The notes under the pieces are model-generated. The model was not told where the DNA came from, searched no databases, and was given only the letters and a program-made list of their open reading frames with translations. From G001797105 sp964528155 (GTDB lineage: Bacteria > Chloroflexota > Anaerolineae > Anaerolineales > E44-bin32): 15,724 nt of DNA. Both the position numbers and the translations under genes were made by a program. Below, one piece after another: positions 1 through 7,324 of this stretch. The stretch covers positions 1-15,724 of the forward strand of contig CAZGRL010000082.1 of NCBI GenBank assembly GCA_964528155.1, read 5' to 3'. Position 1 is the stretch's first letter. Each line of letters starts with the position of its first letter.

Positions 1-253
1 CGATGAGGACGATCAGGATGACGTAGGTGAGCAGGACAGCCGCCCAGCGCGGCAACCGCAGCCAATGTTGAAAACGCGTGACGACCGGGTGTAGCAGGTA
101 GGCCAGCAACAAGGCCAGGATGAGAGGTACGAGAAGCTCGCGCAGCCTGAGCAAGAGCGCGATCGCCAGGATCAGCAGAAACACGGCCGAGACCAGCCGT
201 GTTTGTGGTCCCCAGGGAGGCGAGGAGGAGTCGATCCTAGTCGGTCGTCTCAC
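1..253 (-). CDS. AI-2E family permease, N-terminal part (runs off window)
   Basis: The first 84 codons of a minus-strand gene whose remainder lies left of the window. The start is taken as GTG at 251-253 because a GGAG lies seven bases upstream of it. The reading frame gives a short polar N-terminus (MRRPTRIDSSSPPWG), then two hydrophobic segments around 'VFLLILAIALLL' and 'LLVPLILALLLAYLL', then 'HPVV' and another hydrophobic stretch. The 'LVPLILALLLAYLLHPVV' pattern is the N-terminal signature of the AI-2E transporter/permease family (PF01594) and closely resembles the same region of the neighbouring gene (237-1355). It overlaps the end of that gene by 17 bases, so the two are probably co-transcribed and translationally coupled. 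Members of this family export or exchange small molecules or ions; the substrate cannot be told from the sequence. Confidence 0.8.
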   Translation of the reverse strand, partial: MRRPTRIDSSSPPWGPQTRLVSAVFLLILAIALLLRLRELLVPLILALLLAYLLHPVVTRFQHWLRLPRWAAVLLTYVILIVLI

Positions 254-1355
254 CAGCAAACTCCGGTGCGGGCTCAGGCGAGGACGGGTCCATGTCGAAC
301 AGCCTCGCCTGCACGTATCGACCAATGACACGCATGCTGGCGATGGTCGGCGCGGCGAGAAGAATCCCCAGGACGCCGGCCAGGGAGGCTCCGGCGACGA
401 TGCCTAGGATGATGACCAGAGGGTGAAGTCGGACCCTTCGTCCGATGATCGACGGGATGAGGATGTTCAGATCCACCTGCTGGAAGACGCCGTGCAAGCC
501 AATGACAACCAGGGTGACGATCCAGTTGGGCAGTGGGATCCAGGTCGATCCGCGGAACAGCATCAGCAGGGCGGCGATGACAAGCCAGATCCCATGGCCC
601 AGGCTGGGGAGGAACTCAAGCAGCCCCGCTAGCACCCCCATGGCCAGTGCGAAAGGCAGGCCGACGATCAAGCCGCCGACGGTGATGATGAAAGCGACGA
701 TGAGGACGAGCAGGAGCTGGCCGCGGAAGAACGCGCTCCAGATGGCATTAATCTCCACCCTCAAACGACGGACGTCCTGTCGTAAGTTCGGGGGGAAGAG
801 GCTTTCGAGCCATTCGGTGAAACGGGCGCCGTCCTTCACCAGGTAGAACGAGACGATCAGGATGAAGATGATCCAGACAAGCGAGGTCAGAACATCGACG
901 GCGAAGCCCAGAGTCTGACCGAACAGGGGCTCGAGAATCGCGCGCAACGACGACTCGGCCTGGATCACAAGCTGCGAGACGTCGATGCTCAATCCGCCGA
1001 TCACAAGTGGACGGCTGAGGAAGGACTCGATCGAGAGAATGATGCTTTGGAAGTCGAGATTGAGGCGCTGCAATTGCTCGAGCAGCACCGGCACGACAAG
1101 AACCGGAACGAGGGCCACGACACCCAAGGCAAGCAAGTAGACGATGGCGGTAGAAGCGCCACGCGAAAGGTGCAGTCGGCCCTGAACGAAGGAGACCAGA
1201 GGGGAAAGGATGTATGCCAGGATGGTGGCGATGATCAGAGGGATGATCAGAACGCCGAAGCGGAAGAGGACGTAGACACCGAGGATGAGCAGGCTCCCGC
1301 CCACCATGAGTTTGGCTGTGTTGGACCAACGACCTCGAACGGGATGATCGCTCAC
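237..1355 (-). CDS. AI-2E family transporter (PF01594-type permease)
   Basis: A 372-residue, strongly hydrophobic polytopic membrane protein of usual family length. The N-terminal hydrophobic pair (residues about 17-57) contains 'LIIPLIIATILAYILSPLVSFVQ', the recognisable AI-2E permease start. A periplasmic or linker stretch (about 90-140) follows, then 'IIFILIVSFYLVKDGARF', a conserved family block, and then a cluster of C-terminal helices containing 'GLPFALAMGVLAGLLEFLPSLG' and 'GIVAGASLAGVLGILLAAPTIA'. The tail is acidic and Pro-rich. The start codon is GTG at 1353-1355. A good promoter -10 box ends only six bases before it, suggesting a leaderless message; ATG at codon 17 is the alternative start. 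The family name comes from E. coli TqsA, but many members move other substrates (for example Na+/H+ exchange), so no substrate is assigned. It is followed by a second family member with a 17-base overlap. Confidence 0.9.
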   Translation of the reverse strand: MSDHPVRGRWSNTAKLMVGGSLLILGVYVLFRFGVLIIPLIIATILAYILSPLVSFVQGRLHLSRGASTAIVYLLALGVVALVPVLVVPVLLEQLQRLNLDFQSIILSIESFLSRPLVIGGLSIDVSQLVIQAESSLRAILEPLFGQTLGFAVDVLTSLVWIIFILIVSFYLVKDGARFTEWLESLFPPNLRQDVRRLRVEINAIWSAFFRGQLLLVLIVAFIITVGGLIVGLPFALAMGVLAGLLEFLPSLGHGIWLVIAALLMLFRGSTWIPLPNWIVTLVVIGLHGVFQQVDLNILIPSIIGRRVRLHPLVIILGIVAGASLAGVLGILLAAPTIASMRVIGRYVQARLFDMDPSSPEPAPEFAGETTD

Positions 1356-1361
1356 GGCTTC

Positions 1362-1390
1362 ATTCTAATGGAGGGATTCACGGCTGACAA
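1362..1390 (-). promoter_or_regulatory. Sigma70-like promoter of the AI-2E gene pair
   Basis: On the minus strand TTGTCA (1385-1390) and TAGAAT (1362-1367) are separated by exactly 17 bases. Each hexamer differs from consensus at one position. The GTG start codon lies six bases after the -10 box, where transcription would be expected to begin, so the mRNA may have no 5' leader. Confidence 0.7.
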
Positions 1391-1453
1391 ACCATGTGGC
1401 CGAGACGGGCGGAACCTGGCTTGGGGAAAGCCATGATCCAAGCCATGACGTTC

Positions 1454-1483
1454 TTGTAGTCGCAGATCTCCGACCTGCGCACC
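1454..1483 (+). repeat. Inverted relative of the adjacent 49-bp repeat
   Basis: TTGTAG-T-CGCA, then an 11-base core GATCTCCGACC, then TGCGC-ACC. The minus strand of the neighbouring tandem units reads TTGTAG-C-CGCA, an 11-base core CCCGTAACGGG, then TGCGC-CC. The frame and core length are the same, and both cores are (imperfect) palindromes, but the core sequence and orientation differ. It therefore looks like a diverged family member inserted in the opposite direction. Confidence 0.5.
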
Positions 1484-1690
1484 ACGCCTGTGATGGGCGG
1501 CGCACCCGTAAAGGGTGCAGCTACAAGTGCGCTCGCCCGTGATGAGGGGCGCGCCCATCAAAGGTGCGGCTACAGGTGCGATCGCCCGCGATGGGGAGCG
1601 CACCCGTTACGGGTGCGGCTACAAATGCCCCCGCCTGCGATGGGGGGCGCACCCGTAACGGGTGCGGCTACAAATGCGCTCAGCTGTGAT
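1479..1690. repeat. Tandem array of four 49-bp palindromic units plus a partial fifth
   Basis: Units at 1479-1527, 1528-1576, 1577-1625 and 1626-1674 are each exactly 49 bases, and the beginning of a fifth fades out after 1675. Each unit carries a GATGGGGGGCGCACCC-like block followed by GGTGCGGCTACAA. In units 3 and 4 the centre is a near-perfect palindrome (GCACCCGT, one base, ACGGGTGC), unit 1 keeps a 6-bp stem, and unit 2 is degraded. There are no unique spacers between units, so this is not a CRISPR array. No coding capacity is apparent. It lies between the AI-2E promoter and the pnp terminator. Confidence 0.8.
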
Positions 1691-1804
1691 GGAGACACCT
1701 GAGAGCGGGATCGCAATAACAGCATGATCTCTTCGGCTCCCACACAACAGCCGTGCCGCCTGCTCGGAATGCACCAGATTGCGAAGGGAACTCGCGAACT
1801 AACA
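1691..1804. other. Spacer between repeat array and pnp terminator
   Basis: About 110 bases between the fading end of the repeat array and the pnp terminator. I see no gene, promoter or further repeat copy in it. Confidence 0.4.
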
Positions 1805-1845
1805 AGAAAAGGAAGGGGGAAGCTGGGCTTCCTCCCTCCCTTCAA
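1805..1845 (-). terminator. Rho-independent terminator of pnp
   Basis: On the minus strand a purine-rich arm (GGGAGGGAGGAAGC) is followed by the loop CCA and a pyrimidine-rich arm (GCTTCCCCCTTCC), then TTTTCTTGTT. The stem can extend to about 17 pairs with one mismatch and a few G-U pairs. It lies some 50 bases after the pnp stop codon at 1894-1896, as expected for the end of its transcript. Confidence 0.8.
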
Positions 1846-1893
1846 GTCCGCATTTCACGAAAACAGTCGGGCGAGGGCCAACCGGGTGCGCGC

Positions 1894-4116
1894 TCAGCGC
1901 CGGTTGCGTGGGCCGGAGTTCCTCCTGCCTCCCGAGCTGGATCGTCCGCCCGGACCGGAGCGCCCGCCGGATCCTCCGCCGGTGCGCCGGCCTGTCGGCC
2001 GATCGTGAGCCATCGCCTCCTCCGGCGTCCAGCCTTCGAGGACAGCCTGTCGCGACAGACGGATCTTGCCCTCGGAGTCGATGTTGGTGACCATGACGGT
2101 GATCTCATCCCCCACGCGGGCGACATCCTCCACCTTCTCCACATGTTCGGTGTCAAGCTGCGAGATGTGCACCATGCCATCCACGTTGGGCAGGATCTCG
2201 ACGAACGCCCCAAAGTCCGTCGTCCTTACAACGCGCCCGGTGTAGATCCGACCGACCACGGCTTCCTCGGTCAACCCTTCGACCAATTGCTTGGCCTCCG
2301 CCGCGCTCGGCCCGTCTTCGGCCGCGATGAACACCGTGCCGTCGTCCTCGATATCGATGCGAACGCCGGTCTTCTCCTGGATGCTGCGGATCATCTTGCC
2401 GCCCGGCCCGATGACGGCTCCGATCTTGTCAGGATCGATGGTGAGGATCGTCAGGTGTGGTGCATGCGGTTTGAGGCTGGGGCGCGGGGCGGGCATGCAG
2501 GCTTCGATCTTGTCCAGGATCTCAAAGCGCGCCTGGCGCGCCTGCTCGAGCGCCTCCGACAGGATCTGGGCCGTCAGGCCTTTGATCTTGATGTCCATTT
2601 GAAGGGCAGTGATCCCCTTGCGCGTCCCTGCGACCTTGAAGTCCATGTCACCCAGGTGGTCTTCGACGCCCTGAATGTCGGTGAGAATGGCATAGCGATC
2701 GCCTTCTTTGACCAACCCCATGGCGATCCCGGCGACCGGGGCGCGGATCGGCACGCCGGTGTCGAGCAGAGCCAGCGTAGACCCGCAAACCGAGGCCATC
2801 GAAGTCGAACCATTGGAGGATAAAACCTCCGACACCAGGCGCATGGTGTAGGGAAACTCTGTCTCTGACGGCAGCACGGGCACGAGGGCACGTTCGGCCA
2901 ACGCGCCGTGACCGATCTCGCGGCGCGAGGCGCCGCGCAAGGGCTTGGTCTCGCCGGTGGAGAAGGGCGGGAAGTTGTAATGGTGCATGTAGTGCTTTTC
3001 TTCCACGGGAGACAGGCCGTCCAGTGACTGACGCTCACGCGGCATACCCAACGTGGCCAGTGTGAGCACCTGGGTCTCGCCGCGGGTAAACAGACCCGAG
3101 CCGTGTGCCCTCGGGCTGAAGTCGACCTCAACCGAGATCGGGCGAATTTCGCGCGGTCCCCGGCCATCCGTCCGAACCGAGTCGTTCAAGATGCGCGAGC
3201 GGACATCGGTCTTGTACAGATCCTCGAACGCCAATATCACTTCGGCCTCGCTCGGCCCACCTTCATTGGCCAGCGCCGCCTTGGCTTCTTCCTGAAGCAA
3301 ACTGATCGCGAGATTCTGCTCGGCTTTGCCGTGCGGGATGGCCAACGTCTCTCGTAACCGATCGGCCAGCCACGCCTGCACGGTCTTCGATGTCTCTTCG
3401 GACAGGCCGAAGGACGGGTATGTGCGTTGCTCGCGTCCGACGGCGCGGCGCATCTCCTCCTGGAGATCGATGAGCGGCTGCATCGCCCGATGACCGGCCT
3501 CGAGCGCCTCCACCATGGTCTTCTCATCAACCTCCACCGCCCCACACTCGACCATGAGGATGGCATCCCTCGTCCCGGCGATGCGCAGGTCGAGGGATGA
3601 CTCCTGTGTTTCCTGGTAGGTCGGGTTGAAGATGAACTCGCCATTCAGCCGACCGACGCGCACGGCGCCAACCGGACCGCCGAAGGGGATGCCGGAGATC
3701 ATCAACGCCGTCGAAGCGCCATTGATCCCCAGAACATCAAGCTGAGTTTCGCCGTCGGAGGACAGGGCGTACAGAATGATCTGTACGTCGTTCCGCATGT
3801 CTTTGGGGAAAAGCGGCCGCAAGGGGCGGTCCGTCAAGCGAGCGGTGAGGATGGCCGCCTCAGATGGTCGGCCTTCCCTGCGGAAAAAGGATCCGGGAAT
3901 TCGTCCCCCGGCGTACAGCCGCTCCTCATAGTCCACGGAAAGCGGGAAGAAATCGATGCCTTCACGTGGATCCTTGGCCATCGTCGCCGTCGCCAGGAGG
4001 AGCGTATCGGCCTGGCGCACGGTAACGGCGCCGTCAGCCTGGCCGGCGACCTTGCCTGTCTCTACCGTGATGGTCTTGCCGCCAACAGAGGTTGAGAACT
4101 GTCGTACTTCTTGCAT
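1894..4116 (-). CDS. pnp: Polyribonucleotide nucleotidyltransferase (PNPase)
   Basis: A 740-residue phosphorolytic 3'-5' exoribonuclease that releases nucleoside diphosphates during mRNA decay and can add 3' tails in reverse. It works as a trimer, often within a degradosome. All family parts are in order: first RNase PH domain (about 10-145, with FFRREGRPSE, arginines 79-80), helical linker (about 240-300), second RNase PH domain (about 320-530), KH domain with the GxxG loop in 'KIGAVIGPGGKMI' (about 553-612), and S1 domain (about 620-690, 'GRIYTGRVVRTTDFGAFVE'). Active-site residues are intact: Arg398-Arg399 in 'GASRRE' and Asp486 and Asp492 in 'EDHLGDMDF', which matches E. coli numbering. 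A low-complexity Gly/Arg/Ser tail (about 708-740) is probably disordered and RNA-binding. The start is ATG with GGAGGG seven bases upstream. It is preceded by rpsO, the classic rpsO-pnp order. Confidence 0.98.
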   Translation of the reverse strand: MQEVRQFSTSVGGKTITVETGKVAGQADGAVTVRQADTLLLATATMAKDPREGIDFFPLSVDYEERLYAGGRIPGSFFRREGRPSEAAILTARLTDRPLRPLFPKDMRNDVQIILYALSSDGETQLDVLGINGASTALMISGIPFGGPVGAVRVGRLNGEFIFNPTYQETQESSLDLRIAGTRDAILMVECGAVEVDEKTMVEALEAGHRAMQPLIDLQEEMRRAVGREQRTYPSFGLSEETSKTVQAWLADRLRETLAIPHGKAEQNLAISLLQEEAKAALANEGGPSEAEVILAFEDLYKTDVRSRILNDSVRTDGRGPREIRPISVEVDFSPRAHGSGLFTRGETQVLTLATLGMPRERQSLDGLSPVEEKHYMHHYNFPPFSTGETKPLRGASRREIGHGALAERALVPVLPSETEFPYTMRLVSEVLSSNGSTSMASVCGSTLALLDTGVPIRAPVAGIAMGLVKEGDRYAILTDIQGVEDHLGDMDFKVAGTRKGITALQMDIKIKGLTAQILSEALEQARQARFEILDKIEACMPAPRPSLKPHAPHLTILTIDPDKIGAVIGPGGKMIRSIQEKTGVRIDIEDDGTVFIAAEDGPSAAEAKQLVEGLTEEAVVGRIYTGRVVRTTDFGAFVEILPNVDGMVHISQLDTEHVEKVEDVARVGDEITVMVTNIDSEGKIRLSRQAVLEGWTPEEAMAHDRPTGRRTGGGSGGRSGPGGRSSSGGRRNSGPRNRR

Positions 4117-4148
4117 TAAAAAACCCTCCGCGCTTCAGAACGGGAGGG
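4117..4148 (-). promoter_or_regulatory. Hairpin with T-run that sequesters the pnp ribosome binding site
   Basis: On the minus strand CCCTCC (4143-4148) pairs with GGAGGG (4124-4129). Inner CG/CG pairs and a short loop are bounded by a TTCTGAAG segment. Six T's follow directly, then A-ATG. The 3' arm is the Shine-Dalgarno of pnp, so the structure could block ribosomes and, by its terminator-like form, could also stop transcription just before the gene. E. coli pnp is controlled through a 5' hairpin cut by RNase III and then PNPase. A similar autocontrol is possible here but is inferred only from position and shape. Confidence 0.65.
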
Positions 4149-4440
4149 TCAGGGACTGGAGAACGGCCGCCAGCGGATTGCCTGGCGATGTCTGACGGAC
4201 GAGCTCCAATTCCCAACCCTCGCTCCACGTCCAAGCGCTCTTCATGATGCGAGTTTTCCGGAGATGATGGGTATCAGCGTGTGCCCGCGAAGCACCTCCT
4301 GACCGTATGTATCCTGGATAAGGGGATAGTCTACCAACTTCAGAGGAGAAACGCTACCGCTCTCGGAGCCTGGTGTCGAAGTGCTCGGGTCCCGCGGCGT
4401 TGCCGCTTTCCCCCCGACCTGAGGCATGATCGTCACCAAG
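4149..4440. other. pnp upstream region, no gene recognised
   Basis: About 290 bases between the rpsO terminator and the pnp hairpin. Short open frames cross it on both strands, but none has a convincing ribosome binding site or recognisable product. A small GCGGC/GCCGC hairpin lies at 4393-4405. No strong promoter was found; TTGGTA-18-GATACA on the minus strand (near 4306-4335) is only a weak candidate. The pnp promoter probably lies here, because a terminator separates rpsO from pnp. Confidence 0.4.
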
Positions 4441-4444
4441 AACG

Positions 4445-4481
4445 AAAAACGAGCAGACAGCATCCTTCGCGTGTCTACTCG
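4445..4481 (-). terminator. Rho-independent terminator of rpsO
   Basis: On the minus strand CGAGTAGACA (4472-4481) pairs with TGTCTGCTCG (4450-4459) through ten pairs including one G-U, with a 12-base loop, followed immediately by TTTTT. It begins about 15 bases after the rpsO stop codon, so most rpsO messages should end here rather than run into pnp. Confidence 0.85.
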
Positions 4482-4495
4482 CCCGGTTTCGCAGC

Positions 4496-4768
4496 CTACT
4501 TGCGACGGATCCCCAGGCGGTCGGTCAGGGCCAGATAGCTAGCGGCATCCTTCTGCTTCAGGTAAGCCAAATGCCGCCGCCTCTGGCCGACGAGCTTTAA
4601 CAGACCCCGTCGGGAAGATTCATCGTGTTTGTGGCTGCGAAGATGTTCCGTGAGTTGCTGGATCCTGCGTGTGAGGATCGCGATCTGCACCTCAGGCGAG
4701 CCCGTGTCGCCATCGTGACGATGGAACTCTCCAATCAGCTGGTCTTTCTCAGTCTTGGTCAGTGACAT
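4496..4768 (-). CDS. rpsO: 30S ribosomal protein S15
   Basis: Ninety residues, the usual S15 length. The whole protein is recognisable: 'IGEFHRHDGDTGSPEVQIAI' near the N-terminus, 'LTEHLRSHKHDESSRRGLL' in the middle, then 'LVGQRRRHLAYL' and the C-terminal 'LGIRRK'. S15 is a primary binder of 16S rRNA in the small-subunit platform and helps form a bridge to the large subunit. The start is ATG at 4766-4768, with AGGA nine bases upstream; a GAGGGT also sits directly before the start. It has its own promoter and terminator and precedes pnp. S15 in other bacteria often represses its own mRNA through leader RNA. The roughly 85-base leader could do this, but I did not identify a known S15-binding motif in it. 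Confidence 0.98.
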   Translation of the reverse strand: MSLTKTEKDQLIGEFHRHDGDTGSPEVQIAILTRRIQQLTEHLRSHKHDESSRRGLLKLVGQRRRHLAYLKQKDAASYLALTDRLGIRRK

Positions 4769-4859
4769 ACCCTCGGTTCCTGGTTCGAGTTCATCTGGTT
4801 GGAGGCTCGCTCAGCCACACGGCCCGACCTTACCCATCATCATCCAGACATCAAGCGCG

Positions 4860-4888
4860 ATTATACCAGCCCGGAATGGGCCCGACAA
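4860..4888 (-). promoter_or_regulatory. rpsO promoter with extended -10
   Basis: On the minus strand TTGTCG (4883-4888), a 17-base spacer, then a perfect TATAAT (4860-4865) preceded by TGG, giving an extended -10 element. The predicted transcription start is near 4853, leaving a leader of about 85 bases before rpsO. Confidence 0.8.
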
Positions 4889-4944
4889 GGTTCGTCCAGA
4901 CCGGGGGAATCTCGCCGGGCAGCGTCAGGGGAGAACAAAGGTTG

Positions 4945-5742
4945 TCAGTGCCCTCGTCTCCCGGGAAGAGCCCGCCTCAGACGGCCGGCATTGTCGGGTG
5001 GAAGCGCGTCCAAGACGGCACGCGCCAGCCGAAAGGCAGCCGGATCGCCTGAGGCGACCTCGGCCATCAAGAAATAGGTTGCTTCCGGAGGGCTTCGGCG
5101 AGCGAGAGCCCTGATCGAGGCGGTGTACGCTTTGCGGATTTCCCCGCGGAACGATCCACTCCGCCCGGACATCAGTGGAAACAGGCGCGGGAGCTGGCGA
5201 AATTCGGGGTCGTCCGCGGCGGCAACGATGGCCAGGAGCGCCAGGTGTTGGGTCGGCCGTTTCGACGAATCGAGCCATCTCATCAGGTTGTCGACAAAAT
5301 CAAGGGGATCGGCCTGCCGCCAGCCGGTCAGGCCGCGGACGGCCATTTCTCCTAGCACGACATAGTCGTTGGTGAGCGCGGCGTGATCTTCAACCCAGGT
5401 GGGAGCCCGGCGGTCATCGAGCGAGCCGACAAGCGCTGCCGCCAGCAGCCGGGTCTCGCGATGGTCCGCGCGCCAGAGCGCTTCGGCCCCGGCCAATGCG
5501 CGCTCTGGCCGGCCGGTGACGGCGCCGACAAGCTTGGAGGTCAGCGCTCGCATGACCGGGCGTGGCGCGCCGAACGAAGGGGGAACATCGTCGACCTGTG
5601 TGGACGCACCCGGCCGCCGTGTCCGGTCGGCGTAGAACTCCAGGAGATCCAACGCCCGACGTCGGAGCTCGATCGGGTCGCCAGCTGCCTCGGCGACTTT
5701 CGCCACCTGACGCGTCAATCGATCGGGGTCAATGGCGGGCAT
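4945..5742 (-). CDS. HEAT-like repeat protein, possibly DNA alkylation repair family
   Basis: A 265-residue, Ala/Leu/Arg-rich, apparently all-helical soluble protein. The pattern of repeated helices ('ALWRADHRETRLLAAALVGSL', 'LTNDYVVLGEMAV', 'WLDSSKRPTQHLALLAIV') resembles AlkD/AlkC-type DNA alkylation repair proteins (PF08713), which use a HEAT-repeat cradle to hold DNA. I cannot see the Trp/Asp signature of active AlkD glycosylases, so a scaffold or unknown HEAT-repeat role is equally possible. The start is taken as ATG at 5740-5742 (MPAIDPDRL). The frame is open upstream to 5853, but that would overlap proS by 58 bases and encodes a non-conserved-looking leader. No clear Shine-Dalgarno is visible. 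It follows proS by 53 bases on the same strand and may share its transcript. Confidence 0.55.
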   Translation of the reverse strand: MPAIDPDRLTRQVAKVAEAAGDPIELRRRALDLLEFYADRTRRPGASTQVDDVPPSFGAPRPVMRALTSKLVGAVTGRPERALAGAEALWRADHRETRLLAAALVGSLDDRRAPTWVEDHAALTNDYVVLGEMAVRGLTGWRQADPLDFVDNLMRWLDSSKRPTQHLALLAIVAAADDPEFRQLPRLFPLMSGRSGSFRGEIRKAYTASIRALARRSPPEATYFLMAEVASGDPAAFRLARAVLDALPPDNAGRLRRALPGRRGH

Positions 5743-5795
5743 TGAGTGTAGTGAACGGGTGAAAGCAACACTGCGCCGGATGAGGGGGCCGACGG

Positions 5796-7229
5796 TTAGT
5801 AGCTGCGGCCAAAGATCGCTCGCTCGACAGCCGATTTGCCACAGTGAATGCAAACCCCCTCCCCTCCGATCTGGGTCAGCGGGATGGCACGCGTCGTCGC
5901 TTTGGTCTCTTGCTTGATCTCAGCTTCGCACGCCGCATCCCCACACCACCAGGCGTCGGCCCAGCCGTCCTGAACGATCTTCTTGAACTCGGCATAATCC
6001 TTGGGCTGATGGGTGTTGGCCCGTTGGAAGGCTGCCGCCCTTTCGAACATCGATCGCTGGATCTGGTCGAGGCTTTCGCCCACGGCCTCTGGAAGGCCGT
6101 CGAGATCCACGGTGCGTTTACCTTCCTTGCCGGGCATGTCTCGGCGTGCGAGGCCGGCCGTCCCCGCCGCCACATCTCGCGGTCCGATCTCAATTCGCAG
6201 TGGAACGCCGCGCATCTCCCAGTCGTTGAACTTGAAACCGGGAGTGAGGCCGTCGCGCCGGTCGACGTGGACTCTGAAGTCGCCGAGCGACTTCGTGACG
6301 CGATCTACGACTTCCTCCACCTTGGCGCGCTCATCCTCGTTCTTGGCGATCGGTACGATGACCACCTGATACGGAGCCAGTCTCGGCGGGAGGATGAGCC
6401 CCTTGTCGTCGCCGTGCACCATGATGATGGCCCCGATGAATCGCCAGGAAAGACCCCAGGACGTCGTCCAGCAGTACTGCAGCGTGTTCTCACGATCCAG
6501 GTAGCGGATCTCAAAGGCGCGGGCGAAGTTCTCACCCAGGTTGTGCGACGTTCCGGCCTGCAGGGCGCGTTTGTCGCCCATCATGGCTTCGATGGTGTAG
6601 GAACGCAGCGCGCCGGCGAATCTCTCGCTCTCGCTTTTGCGTCCGCGCACGACGGGCACAGCGGCCTCGGTCTCGGCGAAGTCGGCGTAGACGTTCAACA
6701 TCTGCAGCGCTTCGGCTTCGGCTTCATCGGCCGTGGCGTGCGCCGTGTGTCCTTCCTGCCAGTAGAACTCCGTCGTTCGCAGGAATAGCTTGGTTCGCAT
6801 TTCCCAGCGAACAACGCTGTTCCACTGATTGATCAAGATCGGCAGATCGCGGTACGACTTCACCCACTTGGCATACATGTGACCGACGATCGTTTCCGAG
6901 GTCGGACGCACGATCAGCGGTTCTTCAAGCGTCTCACCTCCACCGATGGTCACCACCGCCAGCTCGGGAGAGAAACCTTCGACGTGTTCCTTTTCCTTCT
7001 CCAGGAAACTCTTGGGGATGAAGAGCGGGAAGGCTGCATTGACATGCCCGGTTGCCTTGAAGCGCCGATCCAACGCCGCCTGAACGTTCTCCCACAATGC
7101 CCAGCCATAGGGGCGGGCGACCATACACCCGCGCACGGGGGCATAGTCCGCAAGCTCGGCGCGCAACACAACCTGGTTGTACCATTCGGAGAAGTTCTCC
7201 GACCGCGATGGAAGTCGATCCTCGGACAT
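5796..7229 (-). CDS. proS: Prolyl-tRNA synthetase, type 3 (archaeal/eukaryote-like)
   Basis: A class II aminoacyl-tRNA synthetase that charges tRNA-Pro with proline in the cytoplasm. At 477 residues it has the short ProS type 3 architecture and lacks the INS editing domain of the longer E. coli-type enzyme. Visible parts: the catalytic core with 'RPTSET' (108-113), motif 2 'FLRTTEFYWQEGHTAH' (149-164), motif 3 region 'GLSWRFIGAIIMVHGDDKG' (259-277), then the anticodon-binding domain starting near 'APYQVVIVPI' (285). The C-terminal zinc-binding domain has Cys429, Cys434, Cys460 and Cys463 and ends in the characteristic C-terminal Tyr477. The ATG start at 7227-7229 has GAGGAG a few bases upstream. 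Without the INS domain, clearing of Ala-tRNA-Pro would need a free-standing editing protein, not seen here. Confidence 0.97.
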   Translation of the reverse strand: MSEDRLPSRSENFSEWYNQVVLRAELADYAPVRGCMVARPYGWALWENVQAALDRRFKATGHVNAAFPLFIPKSFLEKEKEHVEGFSPELAVVTIGGGETLEEPLIVRPTSETIVGHMYAKWVKSYRDLPILINQWNSVVRWEMRTKLFLRTTEFYWQEGHTAHATADEAEAEALQMLNVYADFAETEAAVPVVRGRKSESERFAGALRSYTIEAMMGDKRALQAGTSHNLGENFARAFEIRYLDRENTLQYCWTTSWGLSWRFIGAIIMVHGDDKGLILPPRLAPYQVVIVPIAKNEDERAKVEEVVDRVTKSLGDFRVHVDRRDGLTPGFKFNDWEMRGVPLRIEIGPRDVAAGTAGLARRDMPGKEGKRTVDLDGLPEAVGESLDQIQRSMFERAAAFQRANTHQPKDYAEFKKIVQDGWADAWWCGDAACEAEIKQETKATTRAIPLTQIGGEGVCIHCGKSAVERAIFGRSY

Positions 7230-7324
7230 CCGCTCCTCTTCGTCTCGTAGAGTGATCTCGGCTGGACGCGGACAGGCGACTGACTATTTCCTCAACGGCT
7301 GGCTCGCACCGTCGTCCGCCTTAC

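Noticed and set aside
1479..1690. CRISPR-like regular repeats
   Set aside because: The whole 49-bp unit is repeated with no unique spacers, and no cas genes are nearby.
1753..2823. Long plus-strand open frame (356 codons)
   Set aside because: It is antisense to pnp, which is unmistakable; composition explains the open frame and the translation has no recognisable domain.
4242..4463. Minus-strand 73-codon frame upstream of pnp
   Set aside because: It runs through the rpsO terminator, has no good ribosome binding site and resembles nothing known.
4781..4795. tRNA-like TGGTTCGAGTTC
   Set aside because: No matching T-arm stem, acceptor or anticodon arm can be drawn around it; it lies in the rpsO leader.
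5743..5853. Extended N-terminus of the HEAT-repeat protein
   Set aside because: It would overlap the end of proS by 58 bases and adds 37 residues without family resemblance; ATG at 5742 is more economical.
5844..6788. Plus-strand 314-codon frame
   Set aside because: Antisense shadow of proS, whose motifs are complete.
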